Shown here: one piece after another, positions 1-12,168 of the stretch
How positions within the stretch are numbered: position 1 is the first letter of the stretch
How the letters are laid out: the number at the start of each line of letters is the position of its first letter
Source of the DNA: Paragyromitra xinjiangensis
Taxonomy: Eukaryota > Ascomycota > Pezizomycetes > Pezizales > Discinaceae
Assembly (NCBI GenBank): GCA_038503065.1
Contig: JBCAMK010000002.1
Location: 2,356,001 to 2,420,000 of the forward strand
Direction: 5' to 3'
Length of the DNA: 64,000 nt
Program-made: the position numbers and the translations under genes
Notes under the pieces: model-generated
The model's input: only the letters and a program-made list of their open reading frames with translations
Told to the model about the DNA's origin: nothing
The model's database searches: none

Positions 1-637
1 TTGCAGATTGCATGAAAGAAGTCTGATTACACTCTCCTTAAGTTTTTTTAAAGTATCTTGGCCAGAGGTGTTAGACAAGAGCTAAGCAAGCTCTAGGAGG
101 AATTTTGATGCGGATTAAGAATTGAATCAGATATCGCGACGGCCCTGAAAGACGTCCGATTACTGGCAATACTTATAACCAGGGGGTGCCCATGTATATC
201 AAGGTGACTACATGTATTATTAGCAACATACATGTACTTGTAGTGAGCTAAAACAATCTATCTAGGTTCCCCAGAGGGATAAGCCTGTACGAGTAAGGAT
301 AATGAGATTACTACTCTGGGGGTAGGAGGGGGAGAACAAAAGCAGCTCGTATGGAAGCGGAAGGTGTCGAGGGCGAAGACAGCCAGAAAAGACTTATGGC
401 TGGAGCTCTAGTCAGGATCTACTGAGCTCCACATAGTTGGGTGTATGCTTCACTGGCTTCATCACAATGGATCACTCGACCATTCCTGAGAATGCTTACG
501 TAACCTCTTAGACCCTGCTTGGCGCCGTGGGACGTGCACGGCAGCCTGAATGAGCTCTGGCCGTTTCACTATCATCCATGACATCACTCATTCCAGCATT
601 TGATAGGAAAATCAATTGCCATACTGATTGAGAAAGA
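1..637. other. Left-edge non-coding flank and SKI2 promoter
   Basis: No coding region is supported here. The stretch is AT-rich. It carries three CATGTA-type palindromic words near 190, 210 and 228 and one copy of the octamer ATCACTCG at 471. The last 200 bases should contain the SKI2 promoter and 5' leader; no clear core element is visible. Confidence 0.5.
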
Positions 638-3600
638 ATGTCTTCTTCAGAGAGTTTAATTGGCGCAATAAAAAACCTGTCTTTTGCAGATTTGAAAGAT
701 GATTGGATTGACAGCATCCTCGACGAACGACAACCCCGCAAACGAGTCAAACCAGACGACGACGAGCTGCGCAAGCAGCTTGAAAACGATTTCCTCACAC
801 CTTCTCACGTCTTCTCGACAGAATGGTTAAATAAACTTCAGGAGTAAGATATCTCTTTATCCCATTAAGGTCCTTTTACATCTGCTGATTAATTGCAGAC
901 GTTGGGACGATCCTCCAGACTATGCCTCTCTTATGGGCCTCGCCCCAACTATGTCCCGCACTGTCATTCGTTTCACCCGTGAAGGTCTTGAAGGGCGAGT
1001 GACGGGTTATAAAGAGGTTACTGTTCCAGCCCATTCCATTACTGCGAAGAACTCTACCTCACTTCTACGCAAACCGGCTTCGAAAGCAGATTTTGTGAGG
1101 GGGAAGGCTGGATTCTTCCCGTTTAGCCCGGGTGGGATTGATATTGGAGGCGCAAACGAAGGGGCCGAGGAATTAGAGCTACAGGAAGCCTTGGTAGAAC
1201 AGAGAATAGGTAGGGATGGGCTATTACGAGTGGCACCAGGGCTAAGCAGAGGTTTGAACTTTGAGAAAGAGGGTGAAGATGAAGATGAGCAAGTGGATGT
1301 GGAAGATGGAGGTTTCAAATTTGGTGATGTGGCGCCTAAAAGAAGAAACAAGCAGGAAGTGGGTGATGATGCCAAGGAAGAACCTGGGAAGCCTTTGGCG
1401 GAACTGGATAGTATCGATGACTTATTGCCTATAGAGGTACGGCCTCTGTATCTGAAATCTAATTTCATGTTTCTAATCCTGGTCGTAGTTTCCGATGCTA
1501 GCACCAAAGGGAACTCTGCCTTTGGCATTGTCAAGACCAAAAACGAAAGAATGGGCACATATGGTTGATGTGAACAAGGAAATCACCAATTTCCGTGAAC
1601 TGGTGCCAAACATGGCAAAAGAAGTACGCTACAAGTTTCTCTCAAGACTGGAGCGTAGGCTAAGCTTGTATAGTGGCCGTTTGAGCTTGATACTTTCCAA
1701 AAGGAAGCCGTGTATCACTTGGAAAACGGTGACTCGGTGTTCGTTGCTGCTCACACCTCCGCCGGGAAGACAGTTGTAGCCGAATACGCCATTGCCCTTG
1801 CTACAAAGCATATGACAAAGCATGTTTCCCTTCACTATTGCTGCAGTGGATTTTCTAACAGGGAAATAGAGCTATATACACTTCTCCAATCAAAGCTTTA
1901 AGTAACCAGAAATTTCGTGATTTCAGAAAGGTATTCGATGATGTAGGGATCTTGACTGGAGACGTACAAATTAATCCGGAAGCAAGTTGCTTGATTATGA
2001 CAACTGAAATCCTGCGAAGTATGCTTTACAGAGGTGCGGATATCATTCGTGATGTAGAGTTTGTCATATTCGACGAAGTTCATTATGTCAACGACCAAGA
2101 GGTAAGTAAATACTGAGCTAAGTTTGAGTGTTTTTCTGCGCTGAATTATCGGTATAGAGAGGTGTAGTCTGGGAAGAAGTCATCATCATGCTTCCCGACC
2201 ACGTAAACCTAATTCTCCTATCTGCAACCGTTCCCAACACCAAAGAATTCGCAAGCTGGGTTGGGCGGACAAAAAAGAAGGATATCTATGTTATTTCTAC
2301 GCCCAAGAGACCGGTTCCCCTTGAACACTACCTCTGGGCCAATAAAGCAATGTACAAGATCGTCAATGCTGAAAAGGTATTCCTCACACAAGGTTGGAAA
2401 GATGCAAATAACGCGCTCTCAAGAAAGAAAGATGTAGCGCCAGTTCAAGGTCAAGCAGGCGGTCCACGTGGCGGTGGGAACCAGCGTGGAGGCCAAAATC
2501 AACGTGGCGGCCCGAACCAGCGCGGAGGTCCAAATCAGCGTGGAGGTCGTGGCGGTGCTTCGCAACGTGGTCAGAATACTGGAACTATTGCGAGGGGTGG
2601 GAGAGGAGGCATGCGAAACACCGCGGCGCAGGATAAGAATATATGGGTTCATCTCGTACAGCATCTCAAGAAAGAAGAGTTATTACCGGCTTGTATTTTC
2701 GTCTTTTCGAAGAAGAGATGCGAAGAGAATGCCGATGCATTGAGTAATATCGACTACTGCAACCAGACGGAGAAGAGTGCAATACATGTCATCATTGAGA
2801 AAAGTATTGCGAGGTTGAAGCCGGAAGATAGACTACTGCCGCAGATTCGGAGGATGAAGGAGTTGCTAGCTAGAGGGCTGGCGGTGCACCATGGAGGACT
2901 GTTGCCGATTGTAAAAGAGATTGTTGAGATCTTATTTGCGAAGACGTTGGTGAAGGTTTTGTTTGCGACGGAGACGTTTGCTATGGGATTAAATCTTCCT
3001 ACTCGTACTGTAGTTTTCTCCGGGTACCGCAAGCACGATGGGAAGGAGTTTCGTGATCTACTTCCAGGAGAGTATATCCAGATGGCTGGGCGAGCTGGAC
3101 GTCGTGGGCTTGACCCACAAGGCACAGTTATCATCGTTTCACCCATGGATGAAGCACCCGCTGTAAGTTTCGGAATTAGTTATCCTACAGAGTTTTGTTA
3201 ATGCTGATTCTAGATAGGCACCAACTTTGAATCATATGATTCTTGGCATTCCCACAAAGCTGTCAAGTCAGTTCCGCTTAACTTATAACATGATCCTCAA
3301 CCTTCTCCGTGTAGAAGCCTTGAAGATAGAGGAAATGATCAAACGAAGCTTTAGCGAGAATACGACACAAACAATGTTGCCTGAGCATGAGCGACAAGTT
3401 GCGTTATCGGAGGAGGATTTAAAGAAGCTGAAGAAGGAAAATTGTGAGATATGTAGCGTTGATTTGGATGCTTGCCATAGGGCTTGCATAAAGTTGAGAC
3501 GGCTTTTGGGGGATGTATTTTTGAGGGCATCTTGCACAATTCAGGGGAAACGATTGTTTACACCGGGCCGTTTGGTGGTTATGCAGGAAGAGGTTTGGTT

Positions 3601-5121
3601 CTCCAGTTTATTTCGAAGTTCCGAGTTCGTGCTGATTTTTTAATCTTAGAATGGGGTCAGAACTGTAGGTGTGCTTGTGGGCGATGGCATAATTTCGGGT
3701 GAACGTTCTCGCCTTACAGTATTGAAACTCCGACCCGACATCAAGAAAGGGCCTCCTAGTAAGTTATTGAGGTCTCGTGGCCCAAAAGATCAGTCGCTGA
3801 CATACATATCCAGCTGATTTGATTCCCTTCCCTATTTTCTCCTCTCTGGATTTACCAAAACCCCCCAAACCTGAGTGGGAGCTCAGAGAGGATGTAGTCT
3901 CTATATTCAACATCGAGTGGGTCACTAAAACCACCTCGAAGACCGACTTTAAGAAGGCTCGCAGTGGTGACAGGGCAGCACTTGCAGAGACACAAGCATA
4001 TCTCGCGGAGCTGGCCACGGATTGGAAGCGACCCGAATGGGCGGAGGTGGATTGGAGTAAGATTCACGATATGACGTTTATGGAGCTTCACCTGGCAAAG
4101 CAGCAAGAGACGGCGAAGGTGACGGAGGCAGCATGTTTGTCGTGTCCTAACTTTATAGCGCATGTAAGTAGCCCTCTAGGGCTGTATCTGGTTGTGGGGA
4201 TTGCGTGCTAATGGGCTGGGGACAGTTTTGGATGCGGCATCAAGAATACACGTTGCAAGAGAATATCGCGAACTTGAAGCAGCTGATATCTGATCAAAAC
4301 TTGCAGCTACTACCGGACTATGAACAACGTGTTTCAGTATTGAAGGAACTGGGATTCATTGACGATAATTTGAATGTGGAATTGAAGGGTAGGGTGGCCT
4401 GTGAGGTGAGTTTAATACGATCCCGCTTCTTAATTTGAATTGTGGATACTGATGAGCTCTGTTAAGGTTAATTCAACTAGCGAACTGGTCCTCACCGAAT
4501 TGGTCCTTGAGAATGTCCTTGCTGAATACGAACCCGAAGAAATCGTTGCTCTTCTCTCCGCCTTTGTCTTTAGCGAAAAGACTGACGTCATTCCTACCAT
4601 CACGCCTAAGCTCGAAAAAGGCAAAGCCAAGATAATCGAGATTGCCAAAAAGGTCATTTCCGTGCAAATCAAACACCAGATTGTAATAAATGCAGAGAGT
4701 GATGACTTCGAAGCTCGTCCTCGCTTTGGGCTCATGGAGGTCGTGTACGAATGGGCGAAGGGTATGTCATTTAATCAGATTACAGACCTAACGGATGTCT
4801 TAGAGGGGACTATCGTGAGGGTCATTACAAGATTAGATGAAACTTGTAGGGAAGTGAAAAACTCGGCGAGGATTATTGGTGATCCAAGTCTTTTCGCGAA
4901 GATGCAGGAGTGCCAGGAGCTGATTAAGAGGGATGTTTGCCATTGTGCTTCGCTATACCTGGTAGGATCTCCTCATCTTATTGGAGACTTTTTCGATGAT
5001 TCTGACTGTTTTCTAGTAAAAATCATTTTGATCTTCTATATGCCTACAGGCTACAATACATAACTTCATCTGTAGTCTGACAACCACAAAATTCCAAAGA
5101 CCTGGCTTTGAAAGCCAATAA
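638..5121 (+). CDS. SKI2: Ski2-type DExH RNA helicase (cytoplasmic exosome cofactor)
   Basis: Twelve exons: 638-843, 899-1436, 1489-1623, 1674-1819, 1870-2101, 2158-3162, 3218-3592, 3650-3758, 3814-4163, 4226-4405, 4467-4961 and 5050-5121, about 1280 aa, the usual Ski2 length. Visible motifs are Walker A AHTSAGKT (near residue 320), the DEVH box in FDEVHYVND (near 410), LLSATVPN, and motif VI in [12 protein letters not shown]. The C-terminal half has the arch and helical-bundle sequence of the Ski2/Mtr4 family and ends near SLYL. Family knowledge: the Ski complex (Ski2-Ski3-Ski8) unwinds mRNA and feeds it to the cytoplasmic exosome. An Arg-Gly-rich insert lies at about residues 515-570 (2449-2610). 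Intron 4 uses a GC donor. The last exon adds 23 residues beyond SLYL, where relatives normally stop, so that exon is the least certain part. The ATG at 638 is chosen because the following sequence matches the family N-terminus. Confidence 0.95.
1820..1869 (+). other. GC-AG intron 4 of SKI2
   Basis: The intron starts GCATGT instead of GTATGT, has the branch site TTCTAAC, and ends AATAG. This splice joins MTK directly to [13 protein letters not shown], the uninterrupted family sequence. The alternative GT donor at 1824 would insert four foreign residues and would place the acceptor directly against the branch site. Confidence 0.8.
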
Positions 5122-6064
5122 CGGCATCAAGGCCGTATGTTAGTGACGTATGAACGGAGGCAAAAAATTTTGCCGTAATTATCCTGCGTGTGCATGATAA
5201 AAGATTTTGTACATCGATCCATCTGGCATCTGCCGGGGCCAGAGGTCGTGTAGGTTCCCGATGCCGCACAGCAACGATGGCAGCAACGATTGTTAAGCGG
5301 CTCTTATTTACCCCGCGAAGACACTAGATAAGGTACAACAATAGCAGAAGGAAAGAAAAAGGGTACATAGTTAGTTACATAGCAACGCTATGTAGATATC
5401 TGGGCAAACATGTGTCGAGGGTCTCAGGAGGAGGAAGCCGAGGAGCGGTAAGAGATGGTTGGACGATAGACTGCATGGGATAAGCATAGATGTGCAGCGC
5501 CGTCACAGCACAGTGAGCGAGGGAGGGAGCATTAGGCAGGGGGACAAGAAAAACATGGCCGTTTTCAAAGGGTTTGAAGCGCTTTAGGAGGGAAATCAGA
5601 ACCCTTGAATCAATTCTATGGATAGACGAAGAACGTTTAGTTTTTTTTTCCCCAGAGTAGCCATACAAGGAAGGAAGGCTCGCGCCATCGAGCCCTATTA
5701 CTTATCGCTAGGGCTGCTAAACTATTGTTTTTCTTTTTTTCTCTTTTTCCCTTTTTTCTTTTTTTTCGCCATTTTCCCTCCTCTTCGCAAAAGTCTATGT
5801 TCACTTTTCTTCCAGCAGCCCCCCTTGCAAGTCTTGATCGTGCCCCTCTGTTGCCCCTCTCTCCACCAACCCCCCCACACGATCCTCTGCACGCCATCAT
5901 AAGTCCATCCTTTCGAAGAGAGAGAGTTCATCTCCTGCTGTTGACCGAATAATAGACTCCCTCTCGGGCTTCATCCCTCGCCCTGGCCTTGTTCGTGTTT
6001 TCGCTCCATAGGCCAATTTTACTCCCTATTTCCCTCTCCTACAACCCCCCCTACAGTTGGAATC
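5122..6064. other. Intergenic: SKI2 3' region and importin promoter
   Basis: No gene is supported. From about 5640 to 6060 the + strand is strongly pyrimidine-rich (long T and C runs, for example 5725-5770 and 5860-5880), as is common in fungal promoters and 5' leaders directly upstream of housekeeping genes. Open frames here are low-complexity artefacts. Confidence 0.6.
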
Positions 6065-9000
6065 ATGGACGTCGCGGCTCTCCGTGAATGTACGCTGTCA
6101 GCCTTGGACACAAATGCAGACATTCGAAGACAAGCAGAGCTGCAGCTTAAGCAGGTACCTTAATACTTTAAGTCATGTAACGGGGGAGGTTCTTTCAGCT
6201 AACATGGGCACCCCTAGGCTGAAGCAACGCCAGGCTTTATCGGGGCTCTTTTAGAAATTGTGGCAGCAGACCCTGAACCGCAGGTTCGCCTTTCTGGTAC
6301 AACGCCGATTCCCCAGCCCGTAAAGTACCCATCGTCCCGTAGCTGACAAAAGTGTTCGTCTTCGCTCGATAGCTGTGTTGTACCTGAAGAATAAGGTTAT
6401 CAGATCATGGGAGTTCAACGAAGATTTCCCCAAAAACCCCCCCATTTCTGAAGAAGAGAAGATCGCGTTCCGTGAGCGTCTCGTACCCACCCTCGCTTCG
6501 GCAGCTTCCCCAATACGACAGCAGCTCATGCCGCTGATCGGGAAGGTCCTCCACTACGACTTCCCCGATAAATGGCCCAGCTACATGGACATCACCCTGC
6601 AGCTGCTTGGCTCGAATGATATTCAGTCGGTATTTGCGGGTGTCCAATGTCTACTCTCGCTCTGTCGCGTGTATCGGTTCAAGCAAGCCAACGATAAGAG
6701 GGAAGAGCTGGACCGTGTCACCCAAGCAACGTTCCCCACACTCTTGGCTATCGGCAATAGATTGGTGGATGAGACTAGTACCGATGCGGGTGAGATGCTG
6801 AAAATGATCATTAAAACCTACAAACACGCCGTATACGTAAGTCTGGATCTCCCCGAGAAAAATTAACTGAGGCAGCGTTGATGGTTGGGGTGTTCAGTTC
6901 GAGTTGGCTGCTCATTTGCGAGAGGAGTCTTCAATTGTTCCGTGGGCAACCTTGTTCATCAAGGTTGTAGGGAAGCAAGCTCCCCCAGAATCTATGCCCG
7001 AAGATGTAGAGGATCGAGAGGCCCATCCTTGGTGGAAAGCTAAGAAGTGGGCGTACTCGAATCTCAACCGACTGTTTGTGAGGCATGTTTTCGGTATTCT
7101 CCGGTGTTGCAACGAACTCAATTTTTGACTTTTCGATTTTTCCAGATACGGCAATCCCACTAGCATCACTACGAGCAACTCAGAGAACTATGAGAAATTC
7201 TCCAAGCATTTCATTCAGCATTTTGCGCCGGAAATCTTGAAGGCATATCTTCAGCAAATTGAGCTCTGGGTCTCGAAACAAGCGTGGCTGAGCAAAATCT
7301 GTCTGTCATGTACCATTGCTTTTATGGATGAATGGTATAGGCCCTTGCCTCACTTGCCCGACTTCTGCTTTAGTTTTTGGTGGTGAACTAACGACTTTAC
7401 AGCATAAAACCTTCGGCAACTTGGAAGCATCTAAGTCCGCATGTTGAGAATTTGATCTCTCATGTTCTCTTTCCGCTTCTCTGTCAGACAGACGAGGACC
7501 TCGAGATGTTTGAGCAAGACCCTGGCGAATACCTGAACCGAAAAATTAACTTCTATGAAGAAATCTCAGCTCCGGACGTCGCTGCTACGAATTTCCTAAA
7601 TACCCTCAGCAAAGCCCGACGAAAGCAGACTTTCACCGTCCTCAACTTCATTAATGAAGTTGTCAACAGATATGAGGCAGCTCCAGACAATGAAAAGAGC
7701 TACAGGGAGAAGGAGGGAGCGTTAAGAATGATTGGAACTTTGTCCGCTATCATCCTCGGCAAGGGAAGCCCGATTGCTGACCAAGTCGAATATTTCTTCG
7801 TCCGCCATGTCTTTCCCGAGTTCCGAAGCCCTCACGGATTCTTACGAGCTCGTGCTTGTGATGTGCTCGAGAAGTTCTCTGATCTTGACTTCAGGGACGA
7901 AAATAATGTCGTTCTCATTTACCAGAATATCTTGCAATGCCTCAACGATTCTGAATTGCCAGTGCGTGTTGAGGCTGCGTTGGCATTGCAGCCTCTAATT
8001 AGACATGACTTCATCCGTAAGTCTATGCAGCAGAGTATTGCAGATATCATGCAGAAGTTGCTGCAGCTTGCGAACGAGGTCGATGTCGATGCACTTTCCA
8101 ATGTCATGGAGGAATTCGTTGAGGTGTTTGCCTCAGAGTTGACACCATTTGCGGTACAGCTTACTGAGCAATTGAGAGATACTTATCTCCGGATTATCCA
8201 AGATGTTATCGATAAGGGCGTCAACTCTATTGATGACGATGTCGACAACTATTTAGATGATAAGAGTATCACTGCGCTCGGAGTTCTGCAGACCATTGGG
8301 ACATTAATTTTGACACTAGAGAGCTCGCCGGGGGTTTTGCTGCAGTTGGAGCAGATTCTTGTTCCGGTTATTACCGTCACTCTGGAGCATAAGCTCTTCG
8401 ACCTCTATAACGAGGTCTTTGAGATTATTGATAGTTGCACTTTCTCTGCGAAGGCGATCTCAGGTACTATGTGGGCGGTCTTCGAGTTAATTCACAAATC
8501 ATTCAAGGACCGCGCGGAGATCTATATCGAGGAGATGCTTCCTGCCCTGGACAATTATATCTCATATGGGTCGGATATGTTGAGGCAAAACCCGGCATAC
8601 TTGGAGGCAATGTTTGATATCATTCAGACTGTAATTCTCCCTAGAGCTCTTGAGATTTCTAGATTCTAACTTTCCCTTTAGATTTTCACCAATGAACGCC
8701 TAGGTGCGATGGACCGCATCTGTGGGTGCAAACTCGCTGAAGCTGTTATGCTCAACCTTCGGGGCCATGCCGACCAATACCTCCCTCAATTCGTCGAGAT
8801 TGCCATGCAATGCCTCACCGCGCCCAACGAGATCAAGTCATATCGCATCCACTTGATGGAAATGATCATTAACTGTATCTACTATAACCCGGGGGCGACT
8901 CTACAGCTTCTAGAGCGCCACGGCTGGACCAACAAGTTCTTTAGTTTATGGTTTTCGAACATTGAGAATTTCAACCGGGTGCATGACAAGAAATTGAGCA

Positions 9001-9693
9001 TTGTGGCGATCGTTGCGTTGATTCAGTTGCAACCGGAACAAATTCCGCAGAGCATACAGCCAGGGTGGCCGAAGTTGATGCAGGGGATTGTACAACTTTT
9101 CCAGACGCTGCCTTTAGCTATGAAAAATCGGGAGGAGATCCAGAAGGAGGGCTTGACCTTGGATGATACGTACGATACAGATAGTGATAACGAGTGGGAA
9201 GGTGAGGCGGCTTGGAATAAGGAGGGTGATGAGGGTATAGCATTCCCCCTCTTGTTTTCGTGGATCGCTTACTGACCGCAGCCTTTTGCAGCTGACGAGC
9301 TCGATATTCCTGATGAGAGCAGTCCATATATGGAGTTCTTGAATAGTGAAGCACAAGCCCATGGCGCCTCGTTGCTCAACAATTGGGGTGACGATGACGA
9401 AGACCTTGAGGAAGAAACTCTCTTGGAAACGCCACTAGATAATGTTGAGCCTTATCAGTTGTTCCGAAATGCGTTGATAGGTAAGTCCCCCCTGCAGAGA
9501 TAGAGATGCCCTCTTGCTAACAGAGTCTTCAGAGCTACAACACCACCAACCTCAAATATACGATGGACTCACAAAAGGGCTCAGCCCAGACGAGCAAACC
9601 GTAATCAAAGGAGTTGTTCACGAAGCAGAGGCTAAGAAGTTGGCCGCGGATGCTACTGCTGCTGCCCTCGGCATGCCGATTAATGGGCATTGA
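6065..9693 (+). CDS. NMD5: Importin-7/8-type karyopherin (Nmd5/Sxm1 family)
   Basis: Nine exons: 6065-6154, 6218-6296, 6373-6836, 6898-7082, 7146-7334, 7403-8630, 8682-9234, 9292-9480 and 9533-9693, about 1045 aa, close to the usual length for yeast Nmd5. The N-terminus carries the importin-beta N-terminal repeat, with the hallmark AVLYLKNKVIRSW. HEAT-like helices run through the whole protein. An acidic segment (DTYDTDSDNEWEGEA and further Asp/Glu runs) lies near the C-terminus, as in importin-7/8. Family knowledge: these receptors bind RanGTP and carry cargo such as ribosomal proteins, TFIIS and stress kinases into the nucleus. Intron 4 has a GC donor. Nmd5 versus Sxm1 cannot be separated by eye, so the symbol marks the family. 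Confidence 0.93.
7083..7145 (+). other. GC-AG intron 4 of the importin gene
   Basis: The donor is GCATGT after GTGAG and the acceptor is TTTCCAG. Only this splice keeps RLFVRYGNPTS in frame; using the GT three bases later leads to a stop within a few codons of the junction. The donor hexamer is the same as in the SKI2 GC intron. Confidence 0.85.
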
Positions 9694-10921
9694 TGAAGTC
9701 AAAAACAAAAGTTATGGGTTGGGTTCTGGGATGGAGAAAGGGGTTAACGTGGTGGCAATTAATGCGCTTTTTTTCTCGGGGGGAACTTTTATTTGACCAG
9801 AGAATCTTAGCTTTTTCACTTTGTTTCTTCTCTTCTTCTCTGTTATTTTTATCTTTGTTCCTATCTGCCAACTGTATTTTCTCCCGGTTTGTTGTGCTTA
9901 GATAGTTTGTGGCATTTATGATTTGATCATGAACTGGTACGTATGATGATGATGACTTCGACGAGGAAAATGGCTCTGGGTCTTGTTTTTTATGGTGGGT
10001 GGGTTGGTTCGTCAGATGAAGGTTGGAATTTGCTCTAAAGCAGTAGATACCTGGACTCGAAAAATCTTATACCTGAGGAGGCATTAAGCTGTAATAATTC
10101 GTGGGGCTATGAATTAAGATGTGGGGAAGAGTAGGTCATGGCTTGTCACTCGGTGGGTCCTAAATGTAGATGATATCTATAAATATCAATTTTGATCTGC
10201 CGGCCGTGATGATGCTGCACAGTGTGTTCGCAGCTTACTGGAATTTATGAAAATTTTGTGATTAAAATACTCCCATTCATCTCGGTATCTCACTCTATTA
10301 CCTATATTTTCGCCCTCGTTCCATCCCGAGCATTCTTTCGTATTTCCCATTTATTCATCGTTATTATAGGCCTGCTCTCTATACAGGGCCCTCTCTAGCG
10401 TTTGTTCCGAGGTGGGCTTTTGAAACGTTTGTCTTCTGGCCTTACTCCAACTTGCGTCAAGTTTCACTTTCCTCCATAGGTCACATTGAAGGAAATGAAC
10501 AAAGTGGGAATAACCACTTATAGTGTACCAATCGGGATCTCAGCTTATATTCTCGCCGATGCAGCAAGAGTGACCTTTTGAGAAGTGGCCGATTTTGTTC
10601 TTTAGGAAGGCACAGAGATCACTCTTAGAGATGGTCAACGAGAAATAGCATACCGTACCTTATTGAGCAGAGATTTAGAACGACTTTTCGCCGTTGAGGC
10701 AGGCATAAGCTCCCGATGGTAAAGTGACCTCAGCAGAAATTTGAGTGTTCTGAAAATTACGCGTTCTGTGATGAAAAATACCATGTAATATGAGCCTCAC
10801 ATGTTGGTATAAACCAATAACTACTGTACGTATGCATTCAGAGGGTTTATTTGAAGCACGTGCAGCCAGTCGCTTATGTGGTATTTACAAAAGAAATCGT
10901 CGTCCGCTTTCTCGGGCTAGA
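9694..10921. other. Intergenic between convergent importin and THG1 genes
   Basis: No coding exon is supported. The part next to the importin stop codon is T-rich (9770-9900), consistent with a 3' UTR. The rest is unremarkable AT-rich sequence. Confidence 0.5.
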
Positions 10922-11988
10922 TCATCTACCCCTCAATATCCACAGCCTTTTTGTCCAGAATTCGTCCTGAATGACGTCTATATGTTCTATAACAACCTTT
11001 GCTTTCTTTGCTCGCTTCTTTTCCTTCTCAAGTTGCGTTTTCGACTTTTCTTTTGGGTGGCTGGTTCTGTTGGTTTCCTGCAGCTGCGTTTTGACCTCCG
11101 GGAGATCTTGGTAGTCTCGGAATATGACGCTACCCTTCTTGAAGTACTCAGGTTCGTTGTTGTAGTTGATCTTGAATCTAGAAAAGAGTATTTCGTTCTT
11201 GTCTTTGGCGAAGGTCCCCTTCAATCTTCGTTAAGAACAATAGGGCGTGGCTGGGTAGAAGGGGTGTCCCACCTTCAGTTCATCCTCAGCTTCTTGGGTT
11301 GACATCTCACCTTGCTGCACGAGGGCCCAGAAGGTCGTGTTATAGAGATTGTTTATATGGCCTACAAATCTATCAACCTTATCTTCTTCTTTTCCTGTGG
11401 AAACCCCTTACAGTCTGCTTGCCGCCAACTCATATAATCCCTCAGATTCTCCTCCGTTGGATAACAAACGGCACGCCCATCAAATGTCGGCAGCGGCGGA
11501 CACAGCGGCGTCTCGGGAAAGTACTGGGGCCATAAGTAAACATACCAACTTGTGAACGTGCTCGTTATGGTTGTTACGAGTTTCGATTCACGCCGCTCGA
11601 ATAGCGTTGTCGATCGGTGGAGGACAAAAGAGAATTCGTCGCTGACGCCGTAGGCTACGGAGATGTCCGGGAGTTCCTTGACGACCTCGACAGCGGCTGC
11701 GTTCATGAGGTTGAGGGCCCGTTGGTCGTTGGGCTTCGTGAAGCCATGCCGGGCGGAGAATCTAAAGGTTGGGATATTAGTGGATGGTGTTTCAATGACC
11801 AGGGTGCGACAAACTTGTGAAAACCACGGCCGTCGATACGGACGACTATCCAGGTATTGGGTAGGAGGCTATCGGAGCGCTCGAAGGTCCGTACGTACTC
11901 GAACCTAATTTGTTATAGGTTGTTAGAAGGGATAGTGTGATGCGAATAGAAAAGGAGGAAGATGGGAGATTTACTTTGAGTTAGCCAT
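10922..11988 (-). CDS. THG1: tRNA-His guanylyltransferase
   Basis: Five exons on the minus strand: 11988-11975, 11904-11815, 11761-11412, 11361-11273 and 11218-10922, giving 279 aa from the start MANSK. Thg1 adds the essential G at position -1 of tRNA-His by 3'-5' polymerisation. The metal-binding motifs are present: VRIDGRGFHKFS and YGVSDEFSFVL, with their catalytic Asp residues. The central Thg1 signature around WRQADCHINNLYNT spans intron 3, and the C-terminal Thg1C domain follows. Exon 1 codes for only 14 bases. The reading frame stays open upstream to an ATG at 12168, which would add 60 residues; the shorter start is chosen because it matches the usual cytosolic or nuclear form. Confidence 0.93.
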
Positions 11989-12168
11989 GCGTGGAGATGA
12001 GAATGGAGGGGTGTTGTGGATGCCATTGCGGGGGATCGCCGCAGGGTTTATTTTCTGGTACCTGGTTGAGTCAGAGCGGAAGAGCAAATTCTGGCCAGTG
12101 AAACTTGGCGGTATTTGGCGATCACGCCGCAATTGCAACCGCTGGGAGGTGAACAGACGCCGGAGCAT
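11989..12168 (-). other. In-frame N-terminal extension of THG1, presequence-like
   Basis: An uninterrupted frame runs from ATG 12168 into the THG1 start. It begins MLRRLFTSQRLQLRR, rich in Arg and hydroxylated residues with almost no acidic residues, as expected of a mitochondrial targeting peptide. The ATG at 11988 has C at -3 (weak) and the one at 12168 has G at -3. Initiation from both sites would give two isoforms. This is an inference; no transcript start is visible. Confidence 0.45.

Noticed and set aside
1507..1558. Long antisense frame across SKI2 exons
   Set aside because: Shadow of conserved coding sequence on the + strand.
5637..5931. Lys-rich and Pro-rich frames in both directions
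   Set aside because: Artefacts of homopolymeric pyrimidine/purine sequence in the importin promoter.
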